A stretch of 64,000 nucleotides of DNA from an uncultured Prevotellaceae bacterium (GTDB lineage Bacteria > Bacteroidota > Bacteroidia > Bacteroidales > UBA3663), in NCBI GenBank assembly GCA_900319235.1, contig ONNR01000011.1:62001-126000 (forward strand). The letters run 5' to 3'. A program made the translations under genes and the position numbers. Numbering within the stretch: the first letter of the stretch is position 1; the number at the start of each line of letters is the position of its first letter. Shown piece by piece: positions 8,946-17,516 of the stretch. Below the pieces are notes generated by a model. The model was not told the origin of the DNA. It did no database searches and worked only from the letters and a program-made list of their open reading frames with translations.

Positions 8946-9002
8946 CGCGATATTTTGTTAAAAACTGTTGAATAATTTATATTGCACGCGATATTTTGTT
9001 AA
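8946..9002 (+). promoter_or_regulatory. Paired 16-bp direct repeats upstream of the ferritin-like gene
   Basis: CGCGATATTTTGTTAA occurs exactly twice (8946-8961 and 8987-9002), with a 41-bp start-to-start distance. A related GCGATATAAAATTTT (9032-9046) sits inside the promoter spacer. This layout suggests binding sites for a regulator, the obvious candidate being the OhrR-type protein encoded at 9621. The rest of 8745-9136 is A+T-rich with no supported gene. Confidence 0.6.
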
Positions 9003-9029
9003 GAATGATTAAAGTTTTTGTTATATCCT

Positions 9030-9059
9030 TTGCGATATAAAATTTTCTTCGTATCTTTG
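9030..9059 (+). promoter_or_regulatory. Promoter of the ferritin-like/OhrR operon
   Basis: TTG at 9030-9032 and TATCTTTG at 9052-9059 with a 19-nt spacer, a textbook Bacteroidetes -33/-7 pair. The predicted leader is about 70 nt. Confidence 0.8.
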
Positions 9060-9136
9060 CACCGTCAAAACAAAAGAAATGACATCTGATAATACACTTA
9101 ATATAATAATATAAACCCCTCAAAAAACAAAACATT

Positions 9137-9592
9137 ATGAACGCAAACAATTCTATCCAGGCACTTCAGTTCTTCGTAACCGGACTCAGCAACGGCGCTT
9201 TCGCTCACCTCGTACAGGGCAAGCACTTCGACAGCATGGGCTTCAAGACCCTTGGCAAGAAATACACAGACCACTATTCAGAGGAAATGGGATGGGTCGA
9301 GAAATTCATGACCCGCATCAACGACCTTGGTGGCGAAGTTAAGATCGAGGACCAGAAGGGTCGTGAACTCGTTAAGGATCCCGTAGAGTACGTTAAGGCA
9401 GACCTCGCTATTCAGGAGAAGGGAGTAGAGTTGCTGTACAAGTGCATGGAGACCCTCAAGGACGACCCCACTACTTATGACCTCATGAAGGCTTACCTCG
9501 CCGACGAGGAGGAGGACCTCTACTGGAGCCAGGAGCAGGTAGAGATGGTAGAGATGATTGGTCGTCAGAACTGGCTCTACAAGCAACTCTGA
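9137..9592 (+). CDS. Ferritin-like (bacterioferritin/Dps-like) protein with altered iron ligands
   Basis: 151 aa, four-helix-bundle length. It aligns by pattern with bacterioferritins: 'FFVTGLSNGAFAHLVQGKHF' for helix A, 'DHYSEEMGWVEKFMTRI' for the E-x-x-H helix B, and 'YLADEEEDLYWSQEQVEMV' for helix D. In this alignment the helix-A glutamate is missing, the helix-B histidine is Trp53, and the helix-D histidine is Asp127. The diiron site is therefore not canonical. Its own promoter and a downstream OhrR-type gene point to oxidative-stress control. It could be a degenerate ferritin with a different metal or binding role. Confidence 0.7.
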   Translation: MNANNSIQALQFFVTGLSNGAFAHLVQGKHFDSMGFKTLGKKYTDHYSEEMGWVEKFMTRINDLGGEVKIEDQKGRELVKDPVEYVKADLAIQEKGVELLYKCMETLKDDPTTYDLMKAYLADEEEDLYWSQEQVEMVEMIGRQNWLYKQL

Positions 9593-9620
9593 TTCACAAC
9601 TCAATTAAAGACTTAGTATC

Positions 9621-10073
9621 ATGGCATACGACCAACTGAAACTCCAGAACCAGCTGTGTTTCCGGCTTTATACGGCTAGTCGTCTCATCACGCAAGCCTA
9701 TGAGCCCTATTTCAAGCCACTTGGAATCACCTATACGCAGTATCTCGTACTGATGGTACTGTGGGAGGAAGACAAACAGCCTATCAACACCATCGGCCAG
9801 AAACTGAAACTCGGTATCAACACCACCTCTCCTCTCATCAAGCGCATGGAGAAACTTGGACTGGTGGCTCGCCAAAGCAGTGAAACCGACAAACGCCAGC
9901 AGATAGTCTATCTTACCCAAAAGGGCAAGGACATGAAAAAGAAGGCAGCAGAAATCCCTTCGTGCATGACAAATGACTTCTGCCGCTGTGGAATTGATCC
10001 TGAATCGATGAAGGCTATGATTCCCATCTTGGACGAATTGCTCAACAAACTGAGCGTGAAGGAGGAAGATTAG
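9621..10073 (+). CDS. MarR-family regulator, OhrR type
   Basis: 150 aa. The N-terminus LQNQLCFRLYTASR carries Cys13 at the place of the peroxide-sensing cysteine of OhrR (motif LxNQLCFxLY). The winged helix follows (GITYTQYLVLMVLWEED, TIGQKLKLGINTTSPLIKRM, DKRQQIVYLT). A C-terminal cluster (PSCMTNDFCRCGID) offers further cysteines, so a two-Cys mechanism is possible. It lies 28 nt after the ferritin-like gene and is probably co-transcribed. OhrR proteins repress organic-peroxide defence genes; no ohr gene is next to it, so the ferritin-like gene is the likely target. Confidence 0.88.
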   Translation: MAYDQLKLQNQLCFRLYTASRLITQAYEPYFKPLGITYTQYLVLMVLWEEDKQPINTIGQKLKLGINTTSPLIKRMEKLGLVARQSSETDKRQQIVYLTQKGKDMKKKAAEIPSCMTNDFCRCGIDPESMKAMIPILDELLNKLSVKEED

Positions 10074-10114
10074 ACAGTTTTTCTACACGATGACGCCGAA
10101 TAGGCAAAACGAAA

Positions 10115-10151
10115 CAAGGAAGGTAAAGGCTTTCGCCTCGTACCTTCCTTG
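10115..10151. terminator. Bidirectional terminator
   Basis: 11-bp perfect stem CAAGGAAGGTA / TACCTTCCTTG with an inner AGGC/GCCT pair, between the convergent OhrR-type and malic enzyme genes. Confidence 0.8.
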
Positions 10152-10184
10152 TTGCTTTTGCTTCGTTCGCGAAGAACTAACTAT

Positions 10185-12476
10185 TTATGCGTGTTCCTCG
10201 CGCTGTTTCTCCATATAGGCATCGATGACAGCCACGGCCACGATATTGACAATATCGCGAACCGACGAATCGAGGTCGGTGAAATGGATAGGCTTGTTCA
10301 GACCCATCTGGAGTGGGCCAATCACTTCCGTCTCAGGCGAGAACTGCTTGATGAGTTTGTAAGCTCCATTGCCTGCACTCAGCGATGTGAAGATCATCGA
10401 GTTGACCACCTCTCCCTTCAATGGGCCGAACGGATAACGGTCGTCGCGACGCTCATGATCGAGAGCAAGGTCAATGGTCATCTCACCATCAATCTTCAAT
10501 TCGGGCATTTCCTCATGCAGTTCTGCCACAACCTGGCTCATCATCGTGGCCGAACCACTATCCTCCGAACCGAAGTTAGAATACGAAATCATTGCCATGC
10601 GTGGTTCCTCGTTGAAGAAACGGATGCGCTCGGCCGTAAGACGTGCAATGTCTTTGATGGCCTCCTTATTGGGTGTCTGGTTCACCAAAGTATCGGCAAT
10701 GTAATAGACACCGCGCTTCGAGTTGACGATGTTCATCGTGGCAAAATGATCATAGCCTTCACGGATACCGATCACCTCCTTGGCTGCAGTGAACAGGTTG
10801 CTGTACTTGGTATAGACACCGGTGACCATGGCATCGGCCTCTCCGCTCTTCACCATCTCCATTCCGAAGTAGTTGCGGTCGGACATCTTGTCGAGGGCAC
10901 GCTCGAAAGTGTAGCCAGCACGGCAGAGTTTCTCACTGAGCAGACGGGCATACTTGGCACGAACGGGATGGGTCGCAGTAGCACGCTGATCGATAATCTC
11001 ACAACCCGTCAAGTCAAGTTCCAGTTCCTTGGCACGACTGTGCACCAGTTCGGGGTTACCGAGGAGGATTGGCGTACAGAGACCCTCGGCCTTGGCGGTG
11101 ACGGCAGCCTTGAGCATCGTGGGATGATAACCTTCGGCAAAGACCACACGCTGCGGGTGTGAACGAGCGATGTCGTGCAACTGCTGGGTGAGAGTGGTCT
11201 CCTGCCCCATTCGACGGCGCAACTGACTCTTGTAAGCTTCCCAGTCGGTGATGGGCTTGCGAGCCACACCCGTATCCATTGCAGCCTTGGCCACAGCGGC
11301 ACTTACCTCGGTGATGAGGCGCGGATCGACTGCCTTTGGGATAAGGTACTTGGGACCGAACTTCAATGTATCACCCTTATAAACACGGTTTACCACCTCG
11401 GGCACAGGTTCGTGGGCCAAAGCCACGATGGCGCGTACAGCAGCAATCTTCATCTCCTCGTTGATGGCACGTGCATTCACGTCGAGGGCACCACGGAAGA
11501 TGTAGGGGAATACAATGACGTTGTTGATCTGGTTCGGATAGTCGCTTCGTCCTGTACACATCAGCACATCGGGGCGTGCCGACATCGCATCTTCGTAAGA
11601 GATTTCGGGAGTCGGGTTGGCAAGGGCGAAGACGATGGGCTGATCGGCCATCGAGCGCACCATATCCTGGTTGACAAGGTTGCCTGCCGAAAGGCCGAGG
11701 AAGACATCGGCACCCACCATAGCCTCGCGGAGGTTGTGGATGTCGCGACGCGAAGTAGCAAACTCCATCTGTGTCGGACTGAGATCAGTACGGTCGTCGG
11801 TGAGCACACCATTCTTGTCAATCATAATGATGTTCTCCTTGCGTGCGCCGAGCTGGTGGTACATCTTGATGCAACTCATGGCAGCAGCGCCGGCACCCGA
11901 AACGACGATGCGCACATCCTCAATCTTCTTGCCATTAATCTGCAAGGCATTTACGAGACCTGCGCCCGAAATGATGGCAGTGCCATGCTGGTCATCGTGC
12001 ATCACGGGGATGTCGCAGTTCTCTTTCAGACGTTTTTCGATATAGAAGCACTCGGGCGCCTTGATGTCCTCGAGGTTGATTCCGCCAAACGAGGGAGCAA
12101 TACGCTCTACGGTCTCGCAGAACTTCACGGGGTCGGTCTCATCGACTTCGATGTCGAAGACGTCGATGCCGCCATAGATCTTGAAGAGCAGTCCCTTACC
12201 CTCCATAACGGGTTTTCCTGCCAAGGCACCGATGTTGCCCAATCCGAGCACAGCCGTACCATTGGAAATAACGGCTACAAGGTTGCCGCGATCGGTGTAA
12301 CGGAACGCGTCATTGGGGTTCTTCTGGATTTCGAGACATGGAAAGGCAACGCCAGGCGAGTAAGCCAGCGAAAGGTCTGTCTGTGTACGATAAGGCTTGG
12401 TTGGTACTACGGCAATTTTACCGGGCCCACCCGCTTCATGATAGCGTAGGGCATCTTCTTTTGTGATATTGGCCAT
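10185..12476 (-). CDS. maeB: NADP-dependent malic enzyme with phosphotransacetylase-like domain
   Basis: 763 aa, the length of MaeB-type enzymes. The N-terminal malic domain (1-160: '[12 protein letters not shown]', '[15 protein letters not shown]') is followed by the dinucleotide-binding domain (165-410: 'QHGTAI', '[12 protein letters not shown]'). Residues 430-760 form a phosphate-acetyltransferase-like domain ('[12 protein letters not shown]' precedes it; '[20 protein letters not shown]', '[11 protein letters not shown]'). Known reaction: malate + NADP+ to pyruvate + CO2 + NADPH. The C-terminal domain is regulatory, sensing acetyl-CoA. It stands alone, between a terminator and the DUF4139 gene. 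Confidence 0.95.
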   Translation of the reverse strand: MANITKEDALRYHEAGGPGKIAVVPTKPYRTQTDLSLAYSPGVAFPCLEIQKNPNDAFRYTDRGNLVAVISNGTAVLGLGNIGALAGKPVMEGKGLLFKIYGGIDVFDIEVDETDPVKFCETVERIAPSFGGINLEDIKAPECFYIEKRLKENCDIPVMHDDQHGTAIISGAGLVNALQINGKKIEDVRIVVSGAGAAAMSCIKMYHQLGARKENIIMIDKNGVLTDDRTDLSPTQMEFATSRRDIHNLREAMVGADVFLGLSAGNLVNQDMVRSMADQPIVFALANPTPEISYEDAMSARPDVLMCTGRSDYPNQINNVIVFPYIFRGALDVNARAINEEMKIAAVRAIVALAHEPVPEVVNRVYKGDTLKFGPKYLIPKAVDPRLITEVSAAVAKAAMDTGVARKPITDWEAYKSQLRRRMGQETTLTQQLHDIARSHPQRVVFAEGYHPTMLKAAVTAKAEGLCTPILLGNPELVHSRAKELELDLTGCEIIDQRATATHPVRAKYARLLSEKLCRAGYTFERALDKMSDRNYFGMEMVKSGEADAMVTGVYTKYSNLFTAAKEVIGIREGYDHFATMNIVNSKRGVYYIADTLVNQTPNKEAIKDIARLTAERIRFFNEEPRMAMISYSNFGSEDSGSATMMSQVVAELHEEMPELKIDGEMTIDLALDHERRDDRYPFGPLKGEVVNSMIFTSLSAGNGAYKLIKQFSPETEVIGPLQMGLNKPIHFTDLDSSVRDIVNIVAVAVIDAYMEKQREEHA

Positions 12477-12527
12477 GGCAAATATAAATTAACTGTTAAC
12501 AATGAATTATCATCAATTTAAGGATAG

Positions 12528-14441
12528 TTATTCAATATCAAGTCGACGATTCTTGGGATATTTCACCTGATAGCGGAGGCGAAGTTTGCGCGATTCGCCG
12601 GGATTGAGCTCGAGGTTCCATACAACGATACCAGTCTCCTTGTTGAAGTTGCCATCACTGAGTTCCTCGGTCGTCACGGTGATGTCGGAGTTCTGCGAGA
12701 CAGGCACCTGGTCATAGACCTTGATGCTGACCTTCTCCGAGCGAGTGTTACGCACGCTGATTTCCCAGTCCTTCTGCTGGGTTTGGTTGCCCGAAAGCAC
12801 CTTGTGGACACTGTTGTTCTTTATCAACTTTCGCTCGATCTGGATACCATTGTCACGACCCAAGGAAAGGTGGAGTGTATCGCTCTCGACGGGACTCAGG
12901 ATGGTCTTTCCCACATAACTGTTGTCGTAAAAGACCATCGCTTCGCCTTCCACCAGGTTGAGTTCTCCCCATCCTGTGGCATCGGCCACAAGAAAGGCAT
13001 CCTTATCAATCTTGGGCACACCCTTGTATGCGTAGGTGGTGGGCAATTCGTATCGGCCAAGCTGGGCGCTGACGGGCTTGTTGTTCGAAAGGATGGTGAG
13101 AGGATGCTTCACCTCGAATTCATAACCGAACTTGGCAGCCGTCGAAGCCACCACCAAGTCATCCTCATCAACCAAAACACGAGCCTTCTGCTGCTTGCTA
13201 TCCGAAGCGGCCGCGGTGGGTTCGGCCATCTCGACTGCTGCAGAATTAGACGACTTTCTGCGAAGCCAGCCACCCTTGCTCGAAGTGCCGTAACCCACGA
13301 CAACCACGTCCTGCAACATTGCTACATCGGGCTTTAGACGGAAGTCCTTGCGGTTACCTGTGACGGTGGCCTGCTGCGACTCGTAGCCGATGTAACTGGC
13401 CACGAGGCGACGGTTACCGTTGGGCATCGTAATCGAATAGCGTCCATCAACATCGCTGATCGTACCGATCTGTGAACCGGACACAGTAACCGAGGCTCCT
13501 ATCAGGGGCGATCCGTCTTCAGCATCATAAATTGTGCCCGAAACCTGATTGTTGTCGAGGCCAAAATTGTAGGTGGGTGCAGCCAGCCCGTAGTCAAGCC
13601 AATAGGTGCGCAGGTCGGGCGACACGTTCGAGCGGTTAGGGTTGGCCGTCGAGAGCGTCACGTTCACATCCTTCCAGTCTTCGCCCGTCTGCTGCATAAT
13701 GTTTGCCTTGTAGGTGAGTTGCAGTGGCTCATCCACCTTGCTCGAACGCACATCGTAAGTCGGATACCATGAGGCACCGCTGACGTAATACTGCAGGGTG
13801 AAGAGTGCGCTTGTCTGCACCTTGGCATCGACTTTCACATCGACCACGGTGATGCGCTTCAACTTGATGCCTGCTATCGAATCGGCAATCTCATTGTAGC
13901 GAGCCAGTTCAGCGTTGGCTTTCTCTTCTTCGGTGTCGAGGGCGATGAGTTTCTTGTTGATGTCCATCATCTCCTCATAGTAGTATTTGTTGAGCAGCTT
14001 GATGTCGTTGAGAGGAGTGACAGCGGTACGGCTTCCGATGTTGCAGTTGGCCTCAACCATCTGTAGCTGTGACTTGAGGACGGTGCGCTGGGCCTGCAGT
14101 TCGCTCAAGCGGCGAGATGCCACGTCGATATCGCGACTGGCAGCCTTCAACCGTTCGCTAAGCATCGTGCTGTCGGGACGAATGTAACGCTGGCTCACAC
14201 CAAGTACGGTCACACTGCCCTTGGCCTTCACCTGCAGGCTGTTTCGGTCGAGGTAGGGCGAAAGACCCGTGAACGAAACGGTTTGTTCGCCGGCGTTCAG
14301 CGCCACGTTCTTTTCGCGTGTCACCTGAGCTCCATTACTGAAGATGGTCACTCCCTTGAGATTGGTTGGGAGACTGGTTTGCGCCAAGGAGGTCAAAGCC
14401 GCAAACAATAAGATGGTCAGAAGTATTAGATGTCTTTTCAT
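12528..14441 (-). CDS. DUF4139/MuiA-like protein with an inserted SusC-type N-terminal module
   Basis: 637 aa, signal peptide (MKRHLILLTILLFAALTSLAQ). An N-terminal DUF4140 region (25-125), a coiled coil (100-180) and a DUF4139 beta domain (about 215 to the end, with 'SGASWYPTYDVR' and 'WEISVRNTRSEKV') mark the MuiA family. Around residues 300-390 an extra module interrupts DUF4139: 'VSGTIYDAEDGSPLIGASV', 'SYIGYESQ', then 'LQDVVVVGYG'. That is a carboxypeptidase-regulatory-like domain plus the first strand of a TonB-receptor plug, as found in SusC proteins. A single open frame runs through it. Function unknown. Confidence 0.85.
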   Translation of the reverse strand: MKRHLILLTILLFAALTSLAQTSLPTNLKGVTIFSNGAQVTREKNVALNAGEQTVSFTGLSPYLDRNSLQVKAKGSVTVLGVSQRYIRPDSTMLSERLKAASRDIDVASRRLSELQAQRTVLKSQLQMVEANCNIGSRTAVTPLNDIKLLNKYYYEEMMDINKKLIALDTEEEKANAELARYNEIADSIAGIKLKRITVVDVKVDAKVQTSALFTLQYYVSGASWYPTYDVRSSKVDEPLQLTYKANIMQQTGEDWKDVNVTLSTANPNRSNVSPDLRTYWLDYGLAAPTYNFGLDNNQVSGTIYDAEDGSPLIGASVTVSGSQIGTISDVDGRYSITMPNGNRRLVASYIGYESQQATVTGNRKDFRLKPDVAMLQDVVVVGYGTSSKGGWLRRKSSNSAAVEMAEPTAAASDSKQQKARVLVDEDDLVVASTAAKFGYEFEVKHPLTILSNNKPVSAQLGRYELPTTYAYKGVPKIDKDAFLVADATGWGELNLVEGEAMVFYDNSYVGKTILSPVESDTLHLSLGRDNGIQIERKLIKNNSVHKVLSGNQTQQKDWEISVRNTRSEKVSIKVYDQVPVSQNSDITVTTEELSDGNFNKETGIVVWNLELNPGESRKLRLRYQVKYPKNRRLDIE

Positions 14442-14469
14442 AACGTATGTGATTGGCTCAAATACGATG

Positions 14470-14477
14470 CAAAGATA
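14470..14477 (-). promoter_or_regulatory. Promoter -7 box of the DUF4139 gene
   Basis: TATCTTTG on the minus strand, followed by a leader of about 25 nt to the ATG at 14441. Confidence 0.7.
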
Positions 14478-14553
14478 GAAAGTTTTGGGTTAAGAACAAA
14501 ATAAAATACCAAAATTTTACTTTCTGGCCACTAAAAAAGTCCACAAAACCCAA

Positions 14554-15801
14554 TTAAGACTCAGAAAACGGAGTTTGACACATCATCTCCTGAAGCAAAC
14601 CCTTGTGGTGACCACGCATGATGATATGATGATTTCCAATGGGTTTTGTGAGGAAGTAGTGCGCTTTCGATGGGTCAGACAGACGATTTATCTGCTGTGT
14701 TCGACAAAGGTCGGGCTGTGCTTGGTTCCTGACCAGCTCCCCTTCCTCGATAAAGCAACGTGACAAGTCACCCGACACCTTGAAAATTGTCACAGGACCT
14801 TCCTTCATGTACCCACGGATACCCACTCCGATGCCAGATTCGAAGTGGGTGTCGAGTTCGTAATGCTCCACCATATTGAAAGGAATGGTGCAATGTGCAA
14901 AAAGGAGTTCTCCCGTCTCGGGGTTGATGCGTGCAGGGTTGGCCTGGAATCCGCTCATTCCTGTCAGCACCTGTGCAATCATCATCGAAAGCATCGCTGG
15001 CACATCGCCCTCGCAACCGGCTACGATGCCTTCGGAATTAAAACGAGCCAAAGCCATGCATCCCGTATTGCGAACAGCGGTCAGCAGGTCGAAGCAACGC
15101 AGCGTAAATCCTTGCAGTTGATGCCTTTCGACAACCGTCTTCAGTGCCAAATATATCTGATGGGCACCGGGCAATGCCTGGCGAATGGCAAGTTCCTTGG
15201 GGACATTGGCATCGGGTAAAGATATTTGCATCGAGGGAGCCGAAGTAGGGTCGAACGACGTGGCGGCTATTGCATCAAGCAATTCCTGCATAGGAATGTC
15301 TATCAGTTCAATACCCAGAGATTCACGAACCTTCTCCTTGTCAGCATGACTTGAAATCAGCCAATCGGAGGGTGCGCCGACGATGCCCAAACGACACGCA
15401 CGCAGTTTCCCTCGAGCAGTTTCTACCTGGGCAAGTAAGTTGATTCGGCGGGAAATATATCCCGCGTCTCCATGTAGGATCTCACCCTGCAAATCATTCT
15501 GCTGCAAGTAGGAAAGAATCTCCATCGAAGCAGCTAACGAATTGCTCTTGCCCGACGACAAGAGGTAGAACTTCTCCCCCTTCCTTATTGGAAGCGTGGG
15601 GAGGAGACGACGGAAGATGCCCTCGGTGCCACCCGTTCGAACAAAGATGAGACTCAGCGGATAACTACCGAAGTCAGCATAATCACTGCCTCGAAAATCG
15701 TATTCAATAGAGAGACTTTCGAGAAACTCACGGGTCACAGCACCCACAGCCTGCTCGTCATGGAGTTCGGAGGTGAGGGTATAGATGGCTATACTTTTCA
15801 T
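14554..15801 (-). CDS. L-fucose/arabinose isomerase-fold family protein
   Basis: 415 aa. The pattern fits the fucose isomerase superfamily seen in Bacteroidales: an N-terminal Rossmann-like part (SIAIYTLTSELHDEQ, LSLIFVRTGGTEGIFR), a middle 'LGIVGAPSDWLI', and a C-terminal part with 'GCMALARFNSEGIVAGCEGD', 'HCTIPFNM' and 'GIRGYMKEGPVTIF'. The glutamate and aspartate in CEGD correspond to metal-binding positions of the family. It starts 3 nt after the stop of the 58-aa gene, so the two are co-translated. Substrate cannot be assigned. Confidence 0.75.
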   Translation of the reverse strand: MKSIAIYTLTSELHDEQAVGAVTREFLESLSIEYDFRGSDYADFGSYPLSLIFVRTGGTEGIFRRLLPTLPIRKGEKFYLLSSGKSNSLAASMEILSYLQQNDLQGEILHGDAGYISRRINLLAQVETARGKLRACRLGIVGAPSDWLISSHADKEKVRESLGIELIDIPMQELLDAIAATSFDPTSAPSMQISLPDANVPKELAIRQALPGAHQIYLALKTVVERHQLQGFTLRCFDLLTAVRNTGCMALARFNSEGIVAGCEGDVPAMLSMMIAQVLTGMSGFQANPARINPETGELLFAHCTIPFNMVEHYELDTHFESGIGVGIRGYMKEGPVTIFKVSGDLSRCFIEEGELVRNQAQPDLCRTQQINRLSDPSKAHYFLTKPIGNHHIIMRGHHKGLLQEMMCQTPFSES

Positions 15802-15804
15802 AAT

Positions 15805-15981
15805 CTATTCTTTTTTATCGTTCTTTTGTAGTTGAGCGATTTCGGCCTGCTGCTGTTCGTGCGTCTTGGTGACAACGGGACGCGTATAGAAGCGCTTGCG
15901 TTGGGAGGGTGTGAGTACCCGCTTTCCTGCCTTGCGCTGCTCCAGGGCTTCCTGCTGACGTTCGAGATAGTTATCTGCCAT
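15805..15981 (-). CDS. Small basic protein, 58 aa
   Basis: ATG at 15981 to TAG at 15805. It is a charged, lysine/arginine/glutamine-rich helix-former beginning MADNYLERQQEALEQRKAGK and ending in LQKNDKKE. It sits 13 nt below the upstream lipoprotein stop and 3 nt above the isomerase-like start, which argues that it is really translated. Similar 'MADNYLE…' small proteins are, as far as I recall, widespread in Bacteroidales beside this isomerase-like gene. Function unknown. Confidence 0.65.
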   Translation of the reverse strand: MADNYLERQQEALEQRKAGKRVLTPSQRKRFYTRPVVTKTHEQQQAEIAQLQKNDKKE

Positions 15982-15994
15982 ACAATAGGTTAAT

Positions 15995-17341
15995 TTATTT
16001 AACGACGACGTGAATCTTCTTCACCAGACGCAAGCGATACTTGGTGGTTCTACCGGTCTTTGTAATGGAACCATTGGTTGTAAAATTAAATGACTTGGTG
16101 CCATTCTCGCAGAGGTAACGCGTATTATTACCTGTTCCAGAAGTAGTGATAATATCACCAGATAATTCCTGGATACAATCATTTAATGGAGCCAAATACG
16201 TAGTATCACCATATAGTTTCTTTAATGACCGGGCTTGTTCTTCGCTCGGCACAGACCATTTTTTGAATTCATCTTCGGAATAATCGTTAGCAATTGCCGA
16301 CATATCATTTTCGTGGCCTTCTGCTATCGGTGCAAATATATCTTTAAATTCTTTAATGCCCAACAAAAGCAAATCTGCCTCCGTTTCGGTAGCATTTTCT
16401 ACCAAAGCAACAATATGTCCTTCCCAAGATTTACTCTGCTCTGGAATGGCTGCAACTTCCACATATTCAGTAACGCTGCTCGTTCCACCGCTACTGCTAC
16501 CACTTCCGAACTCAAAATCAAAGGAACGTTCCTCCTGCCATCCTTCGATGGTGATGACACCCGTGATGTAGGGGGCTGTCGATTCGACGTATGTTCCCTT
16601 GATGGTATAGGGCACAGCCGCCATCAAAGGCTCACTGAGTTCATAACTGTAACTGGTCTGTCCTTCTGCATTGGTGAGCGAAAGGGTGAGTGTAGTCGAA
16701 GAACCGGCACCGGGGAGTAAATAGACCTGCTCGGAAGTCCAAACGTCACCCGTCTTGGTGCACTTCACGTTGGCTGTGCTCGAACCGCTGAATGTGCCCG
16801 ACATGTCGATGGCCTTGTATTGCTGAGAAACGCCCACGCTGACGGCACTAACGTCCTCGGGCACAGATTCCAGGCTAAGCGAGAGACTTGCCACGCGATA
16901 GGTCATGACAACGTTGACCTTGGCCGAAGCACTGGTAAGAAGCACATCTGCGCCACCCATCATCAGCGGTGACGAGGCATAACCTGCCGTAGGAATGTTG
17001 ATGAGCGCCGACTGCTGGTTGTAACTCGATGGTTCGGTGTAGTTGCCTTGCCCGGAAAGAGCCGTGATATGGTAGGCACCTTCGCTGAGTTTGAGACTGA
17101 TCTCGTCACTTTCGGAATTGATGGTCTGCTCGCCCTTGAGTGCACCCGACTCATCATAGGCCATCACAAGAATGGGATAAGTCACTTCTCCCGAAGCGGC
17201 ACGCGTTGTGACCTTCAGTCGAGTGGTAGCCGCTGATTCGTCGATGGCATCGGCATTGTCTTCGGCGGGAGAGAAACAACTGGTCAGCGCAAGGGCCGAC
17301 AACATAGGGAGAAAGATTCGGAATAGCTGAATTGATTTCAT
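15995..17341 (-). CDS. Mfa2/FimB-like lipoprotein
   Basis: 448 aa from the ATG at 17341; the TTG two codons upstream is less likely. The signal peptide ends in the lipobox LALTSC. Two beta-sandwich repeats follow (about 35-150 and 155-270: 'YPILVMAYDESGALKGEQTI', 'GAYHITALSGQG', 'VNVVMTYRVASLSLSLE'), the organisation of fimbrillin-associated FimB/Mfa2 anchor proteins. A Ser/Gly linker near 280 precedes a C-terminal domain of about 170 residues that I do not recognise. It is the first gene of a possible three-gene transcript. Probably exposed on the surface. Confidence 0.65.
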   Translation of the reverse strand: MKSIQLFRIFLPMLSALALTSCFSPAEDNADAIDESAATTRLKVTTRAASGEVTYPILVMAYDESGALKGEQTINSESDEISLKLSEGAYHITALSGQGNYTEPSSYNQQSALINIPTAGYASSPLMMGGADVLLTSASAKVNVVMTYRVASLSLSLESVPEDVSAVSVGVSQQYKAIDMSGTFSGSSTANVKCTKTGDVWTSEQVYLLPGAGSSTTLTLSLTNAEGQTSYSYELSEPLMAAVPYTIKGTYVESTAPYITGVITIEGWQEERSFDFEFGSGSSSGGTSSVTEYVEVAAIPEQSKSWEGHIVALVENATETEADLLLLGIKEFKDIFAPIAEGHENDMSAIANDYSEDEFKKWSVPSEEQARSLKKLYGDTTYLAPLNDCIQELSGDIITTSGTGNNTRYLCENGTKSFNFTTNGSITKTGRTTKYRLRLVKKIHVVVK

Positions 17342-17397
17342 AGGCAAACTTGTGTAAAGTTTTTCAGTTCGATATCAGATTAAATATTTTTATTGCG

Positions 17398-17405
17398 CAA
17401 ATATA
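17398..17405 (-). promoter_or_regulatory. Promoter -7 box of the Mfa2-like lipoprotein gene
   Basis: TATATTTG followed by GC on the minus strand, about 57 nt before the ATG. Confidence 0.65.
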
Positions 17406-17443
17406 GGCAGAAAAGGAATAGGTTGTGCAAAAAACACGAAAAA

Positions 17444-17478
17444 AATGAAGGAAAACCCGAAAATAGTCTTCCTTCATT
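17444..17478 (-). terminator. Terminator of PUL 1
   Basis: Stem AATGAAGGAA / TTCCTTCATT with a 15-nt loop and a minus-strand T-run (TTTTTTTCG). It lies 39 nt after the GH127 stop. Confidence 0.85.
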
Positions 17479-17516
17479 CAAATTATGATGCCAATAAAAG
17501 CGTTTTTCGAAAATAA

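Noticed and set aside
12472..12486. Promoter box TATATTTG touching the malic enzyme start
   Set aside because: The predicted transcription start would fall on or inside the ATG. Without evidence for leaderless translation I treat it as chance.
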